Assembly: GCF_015056685.1 (NCBI RefSeq)
Contig: NZ_SVFW01000003.1
Coordinates: forward strand, 50,523 to 114,522
Reading direction: 5' to 3'
Length of the DNA stretch: 64,000 nt
DNA from: Butyrivibrio sp.
Lineage (GTDB): Bacteria > Bacillota > Clostridia > Lachnospirales > Lachnospiraceae
In this document: in pieces, positions 15,834 to 25,455 of the stretch
Numbering within the stretch: position 1 is the stretch's first letter
How the letters are laid out: every line of letters starts with the position of its first letter
Made by a program: the position numbers and the translations under genes
The notes under the pieces: model-generated
Database searches by the model: none
What the model saw: the letters and a program-made list of their open reading frames with translations, nothing else
What the model was told of the DNA's origin: nothing

Positions 15834-18440
15834 TTATCTCTTAACGATATAGTCTCTTGCCGGTACTTTTACGCCTTCATCTGTAGTAAAGTCGCTATAA
15901 CCGTAATTGACATATACTTGTGTTCCATCTGCATATTCTGTACATGAAACATCTGAATTTAAGTTCTTATGTCCAACCATTTCCTGATTGAATGTGTGTC
16001 CAAGTTCTGCATTGTATCTGTTGTAGATACCAAGCATCTTGTCTTTCCAGGAATCATATGTTGAACCATAGTAATCTGTGTACAGAGTTTTCTGAGTGGC
16101 AAAAGAGCTCTCTTCCATAAATGAGAAGCAAAGGCCTGCTCCATACTCAGCGCTATATAGAACTTCGTTTTCAGCATTACCGCAAATGTTTATTGGATTG
16201 CCTGTATAATCAACTCTTCCGTGAACTGCTATCTGGAAGAATGGAACACATTCATCAAGGATTGTGTATTCACTTCCTCTTAAATCCATCTCTGTAACCA
16301 TGGAACAGAAAGGAATTGCATAATCGTTACCCATGTTTATCATGAGCTTTGATCCGCCATCTGCGTATCCTTTAAGCTGCTCAACCTGGAGATTCTTTAC
16401 AGCTTCTCTGCTGTAGGTCTTCTTTCTGGAAAAGTCAGAAGAAAGATCCATTCCCAAGTCTTCAAAGCAGGCACCTGCGCCAAGACTGTTACTGCTCTTT
16501 ACAAGTACATCTGACAATTTCTTTGAAAGATCTGTGTGAAGAAGGAAGTAGTTGTTATCTGTGTTTTCCCTCTGTGCATAAGTTACATGGCTGTAATTGT
16601 AAAGTTCAGCTCTTTCCTTACTTATGAATTTTGCTGCATCTCTAAAAGAGAAGAATCCATCAAGAAGGTTGCTGTCATATGCATACTCTGTTACACCGTT
16701 GAGGTAGACTTCAGCTCCTTTTTCATCAGCAGAGGCTATCATGTTCTTTAAGTCTTTTTTGCTTCCAAGATCAGAAATTGTTTTTGCTTTCTTAAGTATC
16801 TTTTGCTGAACACCGCCGTTACACCAGCCAAGCATTTTTACTTTCATGTTTGAAACGCCGTTTGCACTAAGGTCTTCAACTATATTTGCTGCATCTTTAT
16901 AACTTGTGAGCTTAAGTGGTCTTGATACAGGAACACCCACAACCTGCTTAACCTTATCGATGGCTCCTACCATTTCAATAGCAACAGGAGTGCTTTCATC
17001 ACTAACAAGGTCCATATATCCTGCGTACTTGTTCTGGAGATATTTACCATAGCACTTGGCCATGTCCACATAATCTCCTGAATTTACGAAGGTGTACCTC
17101 TGAGTCAGAGTCTCATCAGGTAACTCTTTTATGTATTCATAAATATCTGAGTTGGCGATATCGCCTACATCATATTTTTCTCTCTGACAGATACTGTATT
17201 TTGCATTTACGTAGTTGTAACTGTGGTTCTTTCCTGCAATGTCTGCCTGAATAGATGCGTATGGGCTTCCTTCCTCCAGGATGCAGATAAAAGAATCATT
17301 TCCTTCAGATACACCGTACACACCGTAATATGCTCTTGTGTTGTGTACTACAGCATCTCTTGAAAGGCACATATCCCAGCCATAAACGTTTGTGTAATAG
17401 CTGCTCTGTGAAGTCTTACCGTTGTTGAAGTTAATTGTTGCTCCGCCACCTTCAGGAACAAACATAAATCCTTTATCGTTTGGACCGCCTGCTCCAAAAT
17501 ACGGAAGAGGAGTTATTGTATAGATAGGTGTTTCTTTGTCGTACTCAAGGTCTTTAAGTGGAACTTCTACCACCAGATCTTTTCCCTCGAGCTTGTAAAC
17601 TACGCTGACATTGAACACTGGGTTTTCTGAAGTCTTAACTGAAAGATCAAGCTCTTTGTCCGCAAGGTAATTCTCATATGTGTAACCAACTGCTGCAAAC
17701 TTTTCTTCGATGGTTTTTTTCACGTTTTCTTTTGTTCCGCTTCTGAGAACGTAGATAACTTCATTTTCCATGCTTGGATAATTTGCTAAGAGCTCATCCT
17801 TGTTGTCCTTTGCCGTGAGCTTGTTGATGTCGTATTTCTTGTAATACTGCTTAACAAGATCGGCTTCTTTCTTGTCCATCTTTGAAAGCCAGTCATTCAT
17901 CTCTGTTTCAGTGATAACCGGCGGTACCACATATTCTTTTTCTACATTACCAAGTGAGTAGTTGACTCTGATCTCATTGTCGCCCGGAACGATCTCGTAT
18001 ATTCCGTTGTTTGTGCTATAGCCAAAAGTGCTGTAGGTTGTCTCAAGTCCCTGTGTTATGGAATATGACATAACAAGTGGAGACTGAAGGAATGACTTCT
18101 GATCATCAAGAGCTGCCGTATCCTCTAAAACGTCAGCAGGATTTGAGCGCCATACTTTTCCGGAATCCTTAACCTCAAGTTCAAAGGCTGTTGTCAAAGG
18201 ATCCATGGTTAGTTTCAGTTCACCGTTGTCTACTACAACAGGTGTGTCATTTCCCTCAAATGTATAGGGCTGAACCAGCTCTTTTTCTTCTACTGCAGGC
18301 TTGTAGTTAATAACAAATATGGCTGCAATAACTATGATCAAAGCCAGAATAATCGAGGGCAAATGCTTTACTATAGTTGTCAGGAATGAACCTATATATA
18401 TTTTTATTGGTTTCTTATTTTCTGTCTTCAAATCCGTCAC
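15834..18440 (-). CDS. DUF5696-like membrane-anchored protein, possible glycosidase fold
   Basis: Protein of 868 residues with one N-terminal membrane segment (about 22-46, LPSIILALIIVIAAIFVINY) and a large outside part. Residues 55-370 look like a beta-sandwich (LTMDPLTTAFELEVKDSGKVW, NDKGFMFVPEGGGATINF). The part from about 480 to 760 looks like an alpha/beta barrel (TPVAIEMVGAIDKVK, VSNMKVKMLGWCNGG, GAGACFEDLGMDLSSDFS), and a beta-rich end follows. From memory this matches proteins annotated DUF5696 that sit beside sugar ABC transporters and YIP1 proteins in Paenibacillus and Lachnospiraceae. No biochemical function is known to me. The layout resembles retaining glycosidases with a sandwich plus barrel, so a surface glycosidase is a reasonable but unproven idea. 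Confidence 0.75.
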   Translation of the reverse strand: MTDLKTENKKPIKIYIGSFLTTIVKHLPSIILALIIVIAAIFVINYKPAVEEKELVQPYTFEGNDTPVVVDNGELKLTMDPLTTAFELEVKDSGKVWRSNPADVLEDTAALDDQKSFLQSPLVMSYSITQGLETTYSTFGYSTNNGIYEIVPGDNEIRVNYSLGNVEKEYVVPPVITETEMNDWLSKMDKKEADLVKQYYKKYDINKLTAKDNKDELLANYPSMENEVIYVLRSGTKENVKKTIEEKFAAVGYTYENYLADKELDLSVKTSENPVFNVSVVYKLEGKDLVVEVPLKDLEYDKETPIYTITPLPYFGAGGPNDKGFMFVPEGGGATINFNNGKTSQSSYYTNVYGWDMCLSRDAVVHNTRAYYGVYGVSEGNDSFICILEEGSPYASIQADIAGKNHSYNYVNAKYSICQREKYDVGDIANSDIYEYIKELPDETLTQRYTFVNSGDYVDMAKCYGKYLQNKYAGYMDLVSDESTPVAIEMVGAIDKVKQVVGVPVSRPLKLTSYKDAANIVEDLSANGVSNMKVKMLGWCNGGVQQKILKKAKTISDLGSKKDLKNMIASADEKGAEVYLNGVTEYAYDSNLLDGFFSFRDAAKFISKERAELYNYSHVTYAQRENTDNNYFLLHTDLSKKLSDVLVKSSNSLGAGACFEDLGMDLSSDFSRKKTYSREAVKNLQVEQLKGYADGGSKLMINMGNDYAIPFCSMVTEMDLRGSEYTILDECVPFFQIAVHGRVDYTGNPINICGNAENEVLYSAEYGAGLCFSFMEESSFATQKTLYTDYYGSTYDSWKDKMLGIYNRYNAELGHTFNQEMVGHKNLNSDVSCTEYADGTQVYVNYGYSDFTTDEGVKVPARDYIVKR

Positions 18441-18452
18441 CTCTTGTTATTA

Positions 18453-19112
18453 CTACATTCGGAACATCAATTCTTTTCCCAGGGAAATGAAATATGCAAT
18501 TCCCTGAGCGACCATGCTAAAGAAGATCATCAGGATGAATATCATTACCAGCATTGCAAAAAGTGTTGCTACAACGAACAATAAGTTCTTTCCTGCAGAA
18601 TACTCGTGGATCTGCCCCATTGCCGCTATTATCAAAAGAGCTGAATAAACTAATGATAATAAGCTTACAACCGAGTAGAATTCTGCTTCCTGAACCGTTA
18701 CAAAATTACTGAATATCATGAGCGGAAACTGTATCAGGACATATGGAGTAAATGCGTAACATGTTGCCATGTAGACCTGTCCAAGTCTTCCTTTTCCGTC
18801 GAACAGTGTTGTAAGTCCCCAGTTTCCAAGTACCCAGAGCGTAAGCGGGAAAACTATACTTGCCAGATACATGAAGATATTTAAGTCTTCCCAGTAAACT
18901 TCCATAAACAGAAAGCTCGTATAGCGAAGCTTCAGTATTCTTATAAGAAGCGCAAGGGCAAGTATTGTATTCGCTGCTGCGTATGTACCTCTTTTTTCAT
19001 GAGTAAGATCCCAGAATCCATCCAGAGGATGAGTCGTGCAGTAAAGTGCAAACTTGAGGGAATCTATATATTTTTCCTTTGGAGTAAGGTTTTCTCTAAC
19101 ATTTGCTATCAT
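18453..19112 (-). CDS. YIP1-family multispanning membrane protein
   Basis: Membrane protein of 219 residues with a soluble N-terminus (about 45 residues, containing HPLDGFWDLTHEKRG, typical of bacterial YIP1 proteins) and five hydrophobic segments. The loop with ATCYAFTPYVLIQFPLMIF between segments two and three is also characteristic. It lies 4 bases after the NHL-repeat gene and 12 bases before the DUF5696-like gene. Bacterial YIP1 proteins have no established function. The conserved neighbourhood suggests it helps assemble or position the membrane-bound NHL and DUF5696-like partners. Confidence 0.78.
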   Translation of the reverse strand: MIANVRENLTPKEKYIDSLKFALYCTTHPLDGFWDLTHEKRGTYAAANTILALALLIRILKLRYTSFLFMEVYWEDLNIFMYLASIVFPLTLWVLGNWGLTTLFDGKGRLGQVYMATCYAFTPYVLIQFPLMIFSNFVTVQEAEFYSVVSLLSLVYSALLIIAAMGQIHEYSAGKNLLFVVATLFAMLVMIFILMIFFSMVAQGIAYFISLGKELMFRM

Positions 19113-19116
19113 AGCT

Positions 19117-20631
19117 TCACCTGTTTTCTTCTACTTTGAATATGTCAGCATTATCAATCTGCCACTTGATACTCTTTATCTTTCCTATGGTAAGAGGCAC
19201 AAGGAAAAGTATGAGGATAATTGCTACTATCCATCCGATATGAGCCTCAACCCACTCTTTTCTGTACTGTTTGTATGCCTTTGAGTAATTCTCTCTGTCA
19301 TACTTAAGTTCGAAGTACTTCATGGCATCTTTGTACTGTTCCTGACGAAGAAGTGCTCTTCCGATTCCGATATAAGCAAGGTCGTAGTTACCGTTCTGGT
19401 CCATGACCTGCTGCCAGTAATCACTTGAAGCTTCGTAATTTCCCTTGTCAAACTCCTCTATTGCGCTGTACACAAGGTTTCCAAATTCAGTAGGAACAAA
19501 GGATGTTATCGAGCAGTCAAGGCTGTCTACAACATAAAGCTCATGGCCGATGTGCTCAATTGCTGATGGTCTTCTAAAGTATCCATCCATGTTACCGTTT
19601 CCACCGAAAGCAAATACCATTCTGCCCTGGTCATCATATGCAAAAAGTCTTCCTCTGTTTCTGTCCAGGCACACATAGATGTCATTGTCCATAACTGTTA
19701 CATCTGTGAGGATTGAAGGTCCTTCATATCCACCGCCGGATCCAAGGTAAAGATCTCCGCCTATAAACCAGTTACCATTTGCAACCAAAATGTCATCTCC
19801 CATAAGATTCAGCTTTCGTACAGCTGCTTCAGCAGCTCTTGCCTGATCTTCTGTAAGCGCTCTTGTTGCATATATGAAGCCTTCATAATCCATGTAGATG
19901 TTTTCATACTCTGTAGGAACGAATGACTCAAGTTTTGCTCTCTGTTCCTGAGAAGCGAGCTTTTTCCATATATAGTCCGTCCAGTCAAAGCTAACCGGTG
20001 TGGCTCCAACAAATCCTGAGAAAGTGCCGTCATTTTCGTACTTCACAAGACCTTTGTTTATTCCGGATGCAATACAGTAAACTCTCTCTGCCGTATCAAC
20101 TACCAGTTTATTTGGCTGAAAAACAAGGGCAGGATCAAGGGTATTATCTGTAGGTTTGATAAATTCCATCAGATAGTTGAAATCCTTATCAACCTTCAGT
20201 ATCCTTGCATTTCCCTGATCTGCTATGAAGATATTTCCATCTTCTGAAACTGAGATATCAGTGGGATTGTTAAAGGTCGCAGGTCCTGATCCGCCTTTTA
20301 TTGAATCTACAACTCTTACAACTTCAAGCTTCTCAGGTGATACTCTGTTCAGTTCTATGATCCTGTTGTTACCTGTATCACACAGATAAAGAGAATTGCC
20401 GACAGCAAACAGTCCCTGAGGATTTTTAAGTTTGACATCAAGTCCAAGCTCAGAAGATGTGAGTACTTTGCTGACAGAATACAGATCAGGACTCTCCTGA
20501 ACGTCTCCCCAATAATCGTAGTTATATGTGTAGTGTTTCTCTTCTGCGCAGGCCGTAACAGGCTGTAAAAGCACAACTGATACACCAATGAATGCTGCTA
20601 AAGTTCTTATGAATAAATTCTTTTTACGCAT
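19117..20631 (-). CDS. Membrane-bound NHL-repeat and TPR protein
   Basis: Secreted, membrane-tethered protein of 504 residues. A signal peptide (about 1-29) is followed by a beta-propeller built from NHL repeats (LYLCDTGNNRIIELNR; IFIADQGNARILKVD; IYVCLDRNRGRLFAYDD; LYVVDSLDCSITSF). A short TPR-like helical region (about 400-455, NYDLAYIGIGRALLRQEQYKDAMKYFELK) and a C-terminal membrane helix with a basic tail follow. I chose ATG 20631 (AAAGG 10 bases upstream); the open frame to 20709 lies inside the preceding permease gene. NHL propellers bind proteins or ligands, so a scaffold or sugar-sensing role at the outer face is inferred. Confidence 0.82.
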   Translation of the reverse strand: MRKKNLFIRTLAAFIGVSVVLLQPVTACAEEKHYTYNYDYWGDVQESPDLYSVSKVLTSSELGLDVKLKNPQGLFAVGNSLYLCDTGNNRIIELNRVSPEKLEVVRVVDSIKGGSGPATFNNPTDISVSEDGNIFIADQGNARILKVDKDFNYLMEFIKPTDNTLDPALVFQPNKLVVDTAERVYCIASGINKGLVKYENDGTFSGFVGATPVSFDWTDYIWKKLASQEQRAKLESFVPTEYENIYMDYEGFIYATRALTEDQARAAEAAVRKLNLMGDDILVANGNWFIGGDLYLGSGGGYEGPSILTDVTVMDNDIYVCLDRNRGRLFAYDDQGRMVFAFGGNGNMDGYFRRPSAIEHIGHELYVVDSLDCSITSFVPTEFGNLVYSAIEEFDKGNYEASSDYWQQVMDQNGNYDLAYIGIGRALLRQEQYKDAMKYFELKYDRENYSKAYKQYRKEWVEAHIGWIVAIILILFLVPLTIGKIKSIKWQIDNADIFKVEENR

Positions 20632-20650
20632 ATCGCCTTGACCTTTCGCT

Positions 20651-21514
20651 TTAATCTTTAAGACCTGAGCTAGCCATTGTCTCAAGGATCTGGCTCTCAG
20701 AGAATACAAAGATAATGATTGGAACGATCATAACAACAACAAGAACAGCTGCTCCCTGTCCTGTTCTTGCAATTCCTCCGCTCTGGATCTGCTGAAGGGC
20801 ATATACAAGAGTTTTTCTTTCTTCTGAATAGATATATGTTGATGCCTTGTTGTTCCAAAGAGCCTGAACTGAGAATATAATAAGTGTCATCCACGCAGGC
20901 TTAACGTTTGGCATTACTATTCCTGAAAATACTTTCCACTCATTGGCACCGTCAATCTTGGCTGCTTCTATAAGTGATGTAGGAAGACCTTCCATGAACT
21001 GCTTCATAAGGAAAAGACCCATTGGTGAAGCGAAGGCCGGGATGATAATTGACCAGTAGGTATCGATCCATCCGAGTTTATTAAGTATCAGGTAGTTAGG
21101 AATCTGTGTTACCCAACCTGTGAACATCATGGCTACTGTTACAAGTTTGAAAAATGCCTTGTTTCCCGGGAAATCATATTTCGCAAGAACGAAAGCTCCC
21201 ATTGAGGCAATGATAAGGTGCCCTGCTGTTCCAACAAATGTGATGAAAACTGTGTTGAACAGGTATCTTGTAAATGTGACCCAGGATTTTCCCATTGTTA
21301 CAAACAAATCTGAGAAGTTATCAAGCGTAGGATGCTGAGGAAAAATTCTCGGTGGGAATTTAAAAAGTTCATCCAGAGGCTTAAGTGCACTGCTGACTGC
21401 GTATATGATCGGAAAAGCCATGACTATGGCAACAAGTACAAGGAAAACGTAAAGCGCTATATCTCCTGCAATTGATCTGTTCGGTTTTCTTTTCTTAATT
21501 AGCTTCTTGCTCAT
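20651..21514 (-). CDS. ABC sugar transporter permease (MalG-like)
   Basis: Permease of 287 residues with a very basic N-terminus (SKKLIKKRKPNRS), six hydrophobic segments and the EAA loop TSLIEAAKIDGANEWKVFSGIVMPNVKP (about 190-217). I start it at ATG 21514, one base after the stop of the upstream permease; a TTG at 21526 would overlap but sits too close to AAGGAG. It pairs with 21516-22454 and the large binding protein at 22481-25429 to make the first of two importers in the run. Confidence 0.9.
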   Translation of the reverse strand: MSKKLIKKRKPNRSIAGDIALYVFLVLVAIVMAFPIIYAVSSALKPLDELFKFPPRIFPQHPTLDNFSDLFVTMGKSWVTFTRYLFNTVFITFVGTAGHLIIASMGAFVLAKYDFPGNKAFFKLVTVAMMFTGWVTQIPNYLILNKLGWIDTYWSIIIPAFASPMGLFLMKQFMEGLPTSLIEAAKIDGANEWKVFSGIVMPNVKPAWMTLIIFSVQALWNNKASTYIYSEERKTLVYALQQIQSGGIARTGQGAAVLVVVMIVPIIIFVFSESQILETMASSGLKD

Positions 21515-21515
21515 A

Positions 21516-22454
21516 TCAAGTTCCAACTCTCCTTAAAAGACTCTGGATTGCCTTGTTGCAAAGTATCATCATAAGGAACAATATTGTTGCTATTGCGCAG
21601 GCATAACCCATTTCAAATCTTGAAAAACCATAGTCAAACAAATGAGTAACAATTGTACGTGCAGCATAATCTGTACTTGGATATCCACAAAGGGCCATGG
21701 TTACATCTGCGACACCAAAAGATGATGTGATTGACATAACTGCACCGAACATAAGCATTGGTTTCATGTTTGGAAGTGTGATATACCAAAGCTCCTGCCA
21801 TCTGTTCTTTATTCCATCCATGTAGCCTGCTTCAAACTGGGCTCTGTCTACGCCCTGAAGTCCGGCTACGAATGAAAGGAATCCTGTTCCCAAACTCATC
21901 CAGAGGATAACCAGCATACATATTGGAAGCATGTAATGTGGATCAATAAGCCAAAGCTTAGGACCATCAATGATTCCCACACTCATCAGGAAAGCGTTTA
22001 CGTATCCGTAAGCATCTCCTCTAAAGAACACTGAGAAGATAACATAACAGTTACCTGCAATTGATGGCGCATAGAACACGATTACCGCTATACTTCTGAT
22101 CCATCTTGGAAGCTCATTTATAAGCCATGCAAACAGGAAAGAAAGAATGTAGCCCAAAGGCCCTGTTATCAGTGCTATCATCAGTGTGTTTTTTACACCT
22201 ATCAGGAAGATATCATCCTGAAGCACAAGGCTTATGTAGTTCTGAAGTCCGATAAATCTCGGCGGTTCAAGGATGTTGTAATATGTGAAGCTGTAGTAGA
22301 TTGATGCAACTACAGGGAACACATAGAACATAGTGAACAATATTGCATATGGAGCAAGAAAGAGATAACACATCTTGCGGTTTTTGGCCTTTTTAAGTGC
22401 CACTGTAAAATTATGCTTTCGAAGCTTTATATACTTCTGCAGATATTCCTTCAT
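21516..22454 (-). CDS. ABC sugar transporter permease (MalF-like)
   Basis: Permease of 312 residues, with a long basic amphipathic N-terminus (MKEYLQKYIKLRKHNFTVALKK) and the LFLAPYAILFTMFYVFPVVASIYYSF segment of MalF-like subunits. The EAA loop reads AQFEAGYMDGIKNRWQELWY with ITLPNMKP. GGAG precedes the start. It lies 26 bases downstream of the binding-protein gene and abuts the next permease gene, so all three are cotranscribed. Confidence 0.9.
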   Translation of the reverse strand: MKEYLQKYIKLRKHNFTVALKKAKNRKMCYLFLAPYAILFTMFYVFPVVASIYYSFTYYNILEPPRFIGLQNYISLVLQDDIFLIGVKNTLMIALITGPLGYILSFLFAWLINELPRWIRSIAVIVFYAPSIAGNCYVIFSVFFRGDAYGYVNAFLMSVGIIDGPKLWLIDPHYMLPICMLVILWMSLGTGFLSFVAGLQGVDRAQFEAGYMDGIKNRWQELWYITLPNMKPMLMFGAVMSITSSFGVADVTMALCGYPSTDYAARTIVTHLFDYGFSRFEMGYACAIATILFLMMILCNKAIQSLLRRVGT

Positions 22455-22480
22455 TGTCAGTTCTCCATCGGTCCTTGTTT

Positions 22481-25429
22481 TTATTCAACCGGCATACCAA
22501 ACTCAATACGTTTCTTCTTGATCTCTTCGTCAATGAGAATCGAGTAATCGATGATTGTCTCTCTGGAATCAACCTTTTCGTTGATTACTTTTCTTATGGC
22601 ATTTGAGATGTGTCTTCCTGTGAAATATCCACCCGGAACTTCTCTGATACCAACTGTGTTGTCCCACTGCTCGCTCAAAACTTTGATATCGTCAGCGCTC
22701 CAGGAAAGATTCTCAAATGCATCTCTGTTTGCTGTTGCATATCTTGCAGATGAACCAAGGAGTGCCTCGATCTCTCTACCGAATCTTACCTGTGTATCAG
22801 CATTTGCCCACCACTTCATGAATTCCCATGAATTCTGCCTGAGCTCTTCATCCTCTGTTGCGATCATCATTGTTGCACTTCCTGTGATGAAGTCTGATCT
22901 GTCGATATATTTTTTACCATTTGCATCTACTCTCTCGGTTCCCGGGATAAGTGTGAAATCCCAGAGGCCTCTTATTTCAGGAGCAGAAACCATAAGTGTG
23001 TTGTAGGTTGAATATGGTGCTACACCTATTGGCATTTCTCCTGCACGGAATCTGCTTACAAAGTCGTAGATAGTTGGGATTCCGTAGTCGTTAAAGTATC
23101 TTACGTAGTCATCGAATGCCTTTACTCCGGCTTCGGTATTAACCGTTGTCTTTGTTCCCGCCTCGTTGTACATGTCTCCGCCATACTGGTAAAGTAGTGA
23201 GAAGTACATCGAAAGGTCAGGCACATTTGACATGATCGATGTTGACGCTGCTGCAGCTCCGCTACTTCCTGCTGCTGTCGGGATACCGATTGAAAGGTTA
23301 TTTCCCTGAATGGTCGGAAGCATCTCGATCAGTTCTTTCCATGTCTGCGGAGTCTCAAGACCAAGCTCTTCAAGTACATCTTTTCTGTAGAACATTACGT
23401 TGAAGCCCTGTGTCTCAGGAATACCGTAAATATGTCCGTCAAGTCTGTACTGTTCATATGAACTCTCTGAATAGTGAGATAAAACTTCTTCCCATCCATC
23501 AAACTGTGTTATATCCTCTGCTGCACCTCTGAGGGCGTAGTTTACAGGCTGATCGGCACCAACTGATAAAACTACGTTTGGTCCTCGTCCTGCAAGTACT
23601 GCATTAAGAAGTGCTCCGGGATCTACAATCTCTACGTTTACCTTTACTCCTGAATTTGGAGTAAAATCATCATCAACCATGGACTTAAGGATTGTTCCCT
23701 GGTCTCTACCTGTGAGTACCCAAACCTTAACTACTTTGTCGCTTGAGTTTTCATCATAAACATCACCAACTGAGTTGTAGTCCACAAAGAATGATGCGAT
23801 AAAAGACTTTATCTCATGACCTGCTTTAGTAAAGAAGTTAGCCTTATCTTTTTTTACCTTTGCATCAGTTCCTGAAATCACCAGGTAATCCACATCAAGC
23901 TTTGTCTCACTCATCTTAAGAGACGCGGTACCAAGAGATGTTATATTGTCCTTGAATGTAACAAACTCTGTTGTGATCTTCTGAGGCTTTTCTATAAATC
24001 TTTCAAGCTGCTGCGCGATAGTCTGCGCTGTTGCGATGTTATCTGCTTTCTGTCCGGAGTAAGCAACCATATCATCGACGATCTTGTAAAGTCTTTTTGC
24101 TTCAAGATCCATGGCCTTCATAATTTCCGGATAAGTTGTATCAATGTGATAATCTCTGTACACATCAGGTCTTGCACCTGTGTATACCAGAATTCTTCTG
24201 TATATCTGATTCAGTCTGTAAGTTGAATCTTCCATTTCCTCAAGGATCGCACCCATGCCGCCAAGAGTTGCCTCAAGTCTTATGTTGTGTGCTCCTTTTG
24301 TAAGATAAAACTTATAAGGATTTCCATCTACATCTGAGAGTGTCATTGAGTCCCAGTCATTACTGTAGGCAAAAGAGATTTCTTCAAGTTCTTTAAATGG
24401 AATCTTTCCATCTATAAGGACACTTCTGTTTGATACAGAACCTCTTGCATAATTCTGTCTTGCCTTAACCGTGATGTTGTAATAACCATCTTCGGGAACT
24501 TCAAAATTCCACTCAATCCACTGTCCGGAAGCTCTCCAGGCCTCACCGCCAACGTAGTTAAGGACTGTTGTTGTAACACTGTTTGGAACTGTTGTAGGTG
24601 ATGATCTGTCATATTTTGCATAAAGTGAAGATTCTGACCTTAATGTTGAATCCTCGCCCTGAACTACTTCAAGATAAGTTTTTGCAGCTTCTGTTCCTTC
24701 ACTGCCCTGATTGCTTGCGATATACTGCTCGTAGCTCGGTGTTTCTTTTACTCCGCAAAGCTCAACCCTTGAAAGGACCATAGGTTCATTGTCTGCTACA
24801 AATGTCAGAGTGTTGTCACCTTTTTCAAAGTAGAAAACATAAGGCTCAGCTACGAATCCCATGTCATCTCTAAAGAATGCACTCTGCCAATCGAAGTACT
24901 CAACCTGCCTTGGACGGATCTCATTTCCCTGGTTATCTATCTTTTTCTCTCCACCGTCCATCCACATTCTGGTAAAAGAAATGTTTCTTGCATCTTCAAA
25001 TGGAATCTCGCCGTTTACCAGTACAGTTCTTTCTGCAGGAACACCTCTTGACTCCGGAATGTAGTAGTCGATATCTATCTGGTACATTCCGGCTGTTGGA
25101 ACATTTACGTTCCAGGTGATCTCTGAACCGGTTCCTGTGAAAACGCCATCTCTTGATGCAACTGATTCTTTGTACACCTCACCTGTTGACTGATAATCAA
25201 AAAGGCTAACTTCCACGTTTTCCTGTGGATAAGCATCTTTTGCATGTTCATTTATATATCCGGTGTAGGCACCAACTCTTTCCATGCCTTCTATTTCTTC
25301 GGTAAGATCGGCATCTGCATATTTGGCACTGAAGTCTTCGATCTTTCTGCTTGAAAGACCAATGCATATGCATACTATAACTGCCAGGATTCCCACAACT
25401 ATTAAAACTTTTTTAAGTGTTTTGTTCAT
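22481..25429 (-). CDS. Solute-binding protein fused to two carbohydrate-binding-like domains
   Basis: Protein of 982 residues, about twice the length of an ordinary binding protein. Residues 5-27 form an uncleaved membrane anchor (no lipobox; VIVC lacks a small residue before Cys). Two related beta-sandwich domains follow, about 70-230 and 250-400. Each carries the same pattern: an EITWNVNVPTAGMYQIDIDYY / WIEWNFEVPEDGYYNITVKAR strand pair, then RTVLVNGEIPFED / RSVLIDGKIPFKE. A helical linker (about 410-470) leads to a family 1 solute-binding domain (about 565-982, KVWVLTGRDQGTILKSM, YGIPETQGFNVMFYRKD). The repeated domains resemble CBM6/CBM35-like sugar-binding modules. It precedes its two permeases, so capture and import of long xylo-oligosaccharides is inferred. 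Confidence 0.83.
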   Translation of the reverse strand: MNKTLKKVLIVVGILAVIVCICIGLSSRKIEDFSAKYADADLTEEIEGMERVGAYTGYINEHAKDAYPQENVEVSLFDYQSTGEVYKESVASRDGVFTGTGSEITWNVNVPTAGMYQIDIDYYIPESRGVPAERTVLVNGEIPFEDARNISFTRMWMDGGEKKIDNQGNEIRPRQVEYFDWQSAFFRDDMGFVAEPYVFYFEKGDNTLTFVADNEPMVLSRVELCGVKETPSYEQYIASNQGSEGTEAAKTYLEVVQGEDSTLRSESSLYAKYDRSSPTTVPNSVTTTVLNYVGGEAWRASGQWIEWNFEVPEDGYYNITVKARQNYARGSVSNRSVLIDGKIPFKELEEISFAYSNDWDSMTLSDVDGNPYKFYLTKGAHNIRLEATLGGMGAILEEMEDSTYRLNQIYRRILVYTGARPDVYRDYHIDTTYPEIMKAMDLEAKRLYKIVDDMVAYSGQKADNIATAQTIAQQLERFIEKPQKITTEFVTFKDNITSLGTASLKMSETKLDVDYLVISGTDAKVKKDKANFFTKAGHEIKSFIASFFVDYNSVGDVYDENSSDKVVKVWVLTGRDQGTILKSMVDDDFTPNSGVKVNVEIVDPGALLNAVLAGRGPNVVLSVGADQPVNYALRGAAEDITQFDGWEEVLSHYSESSYEQYRLDGHIYGIPETQGFNVMFYRKDVLEELGLETPQTWKELIEMLPTIQGNNLSIGIPTAAGSSGAAAASTSIMSNVPDLSMYFSLLYQYGGDMYNEAGTKTTVNTEAGVKAFDDYVRYFNDYGIPTIYDFVSRFRAGEMPIGVAPYSTYNTLMVSAPEIRGLWDFTLIPGTERVDANGKKYIDRSDFITGSATMMIATEDEELRQNSWEFMKWWANADTQVRFGREIEALLGSSARYATANRDAFENLSWSADDIKVLSEQWDNTVGIREVPGGYFTGRHISNAIRKVINEKVDSRETIIDYSILIDEEIKKKRIEFGMPVE

Positions 25430-25455
25430 GTTTTTAGTCCCTATTTTTACAGTTA

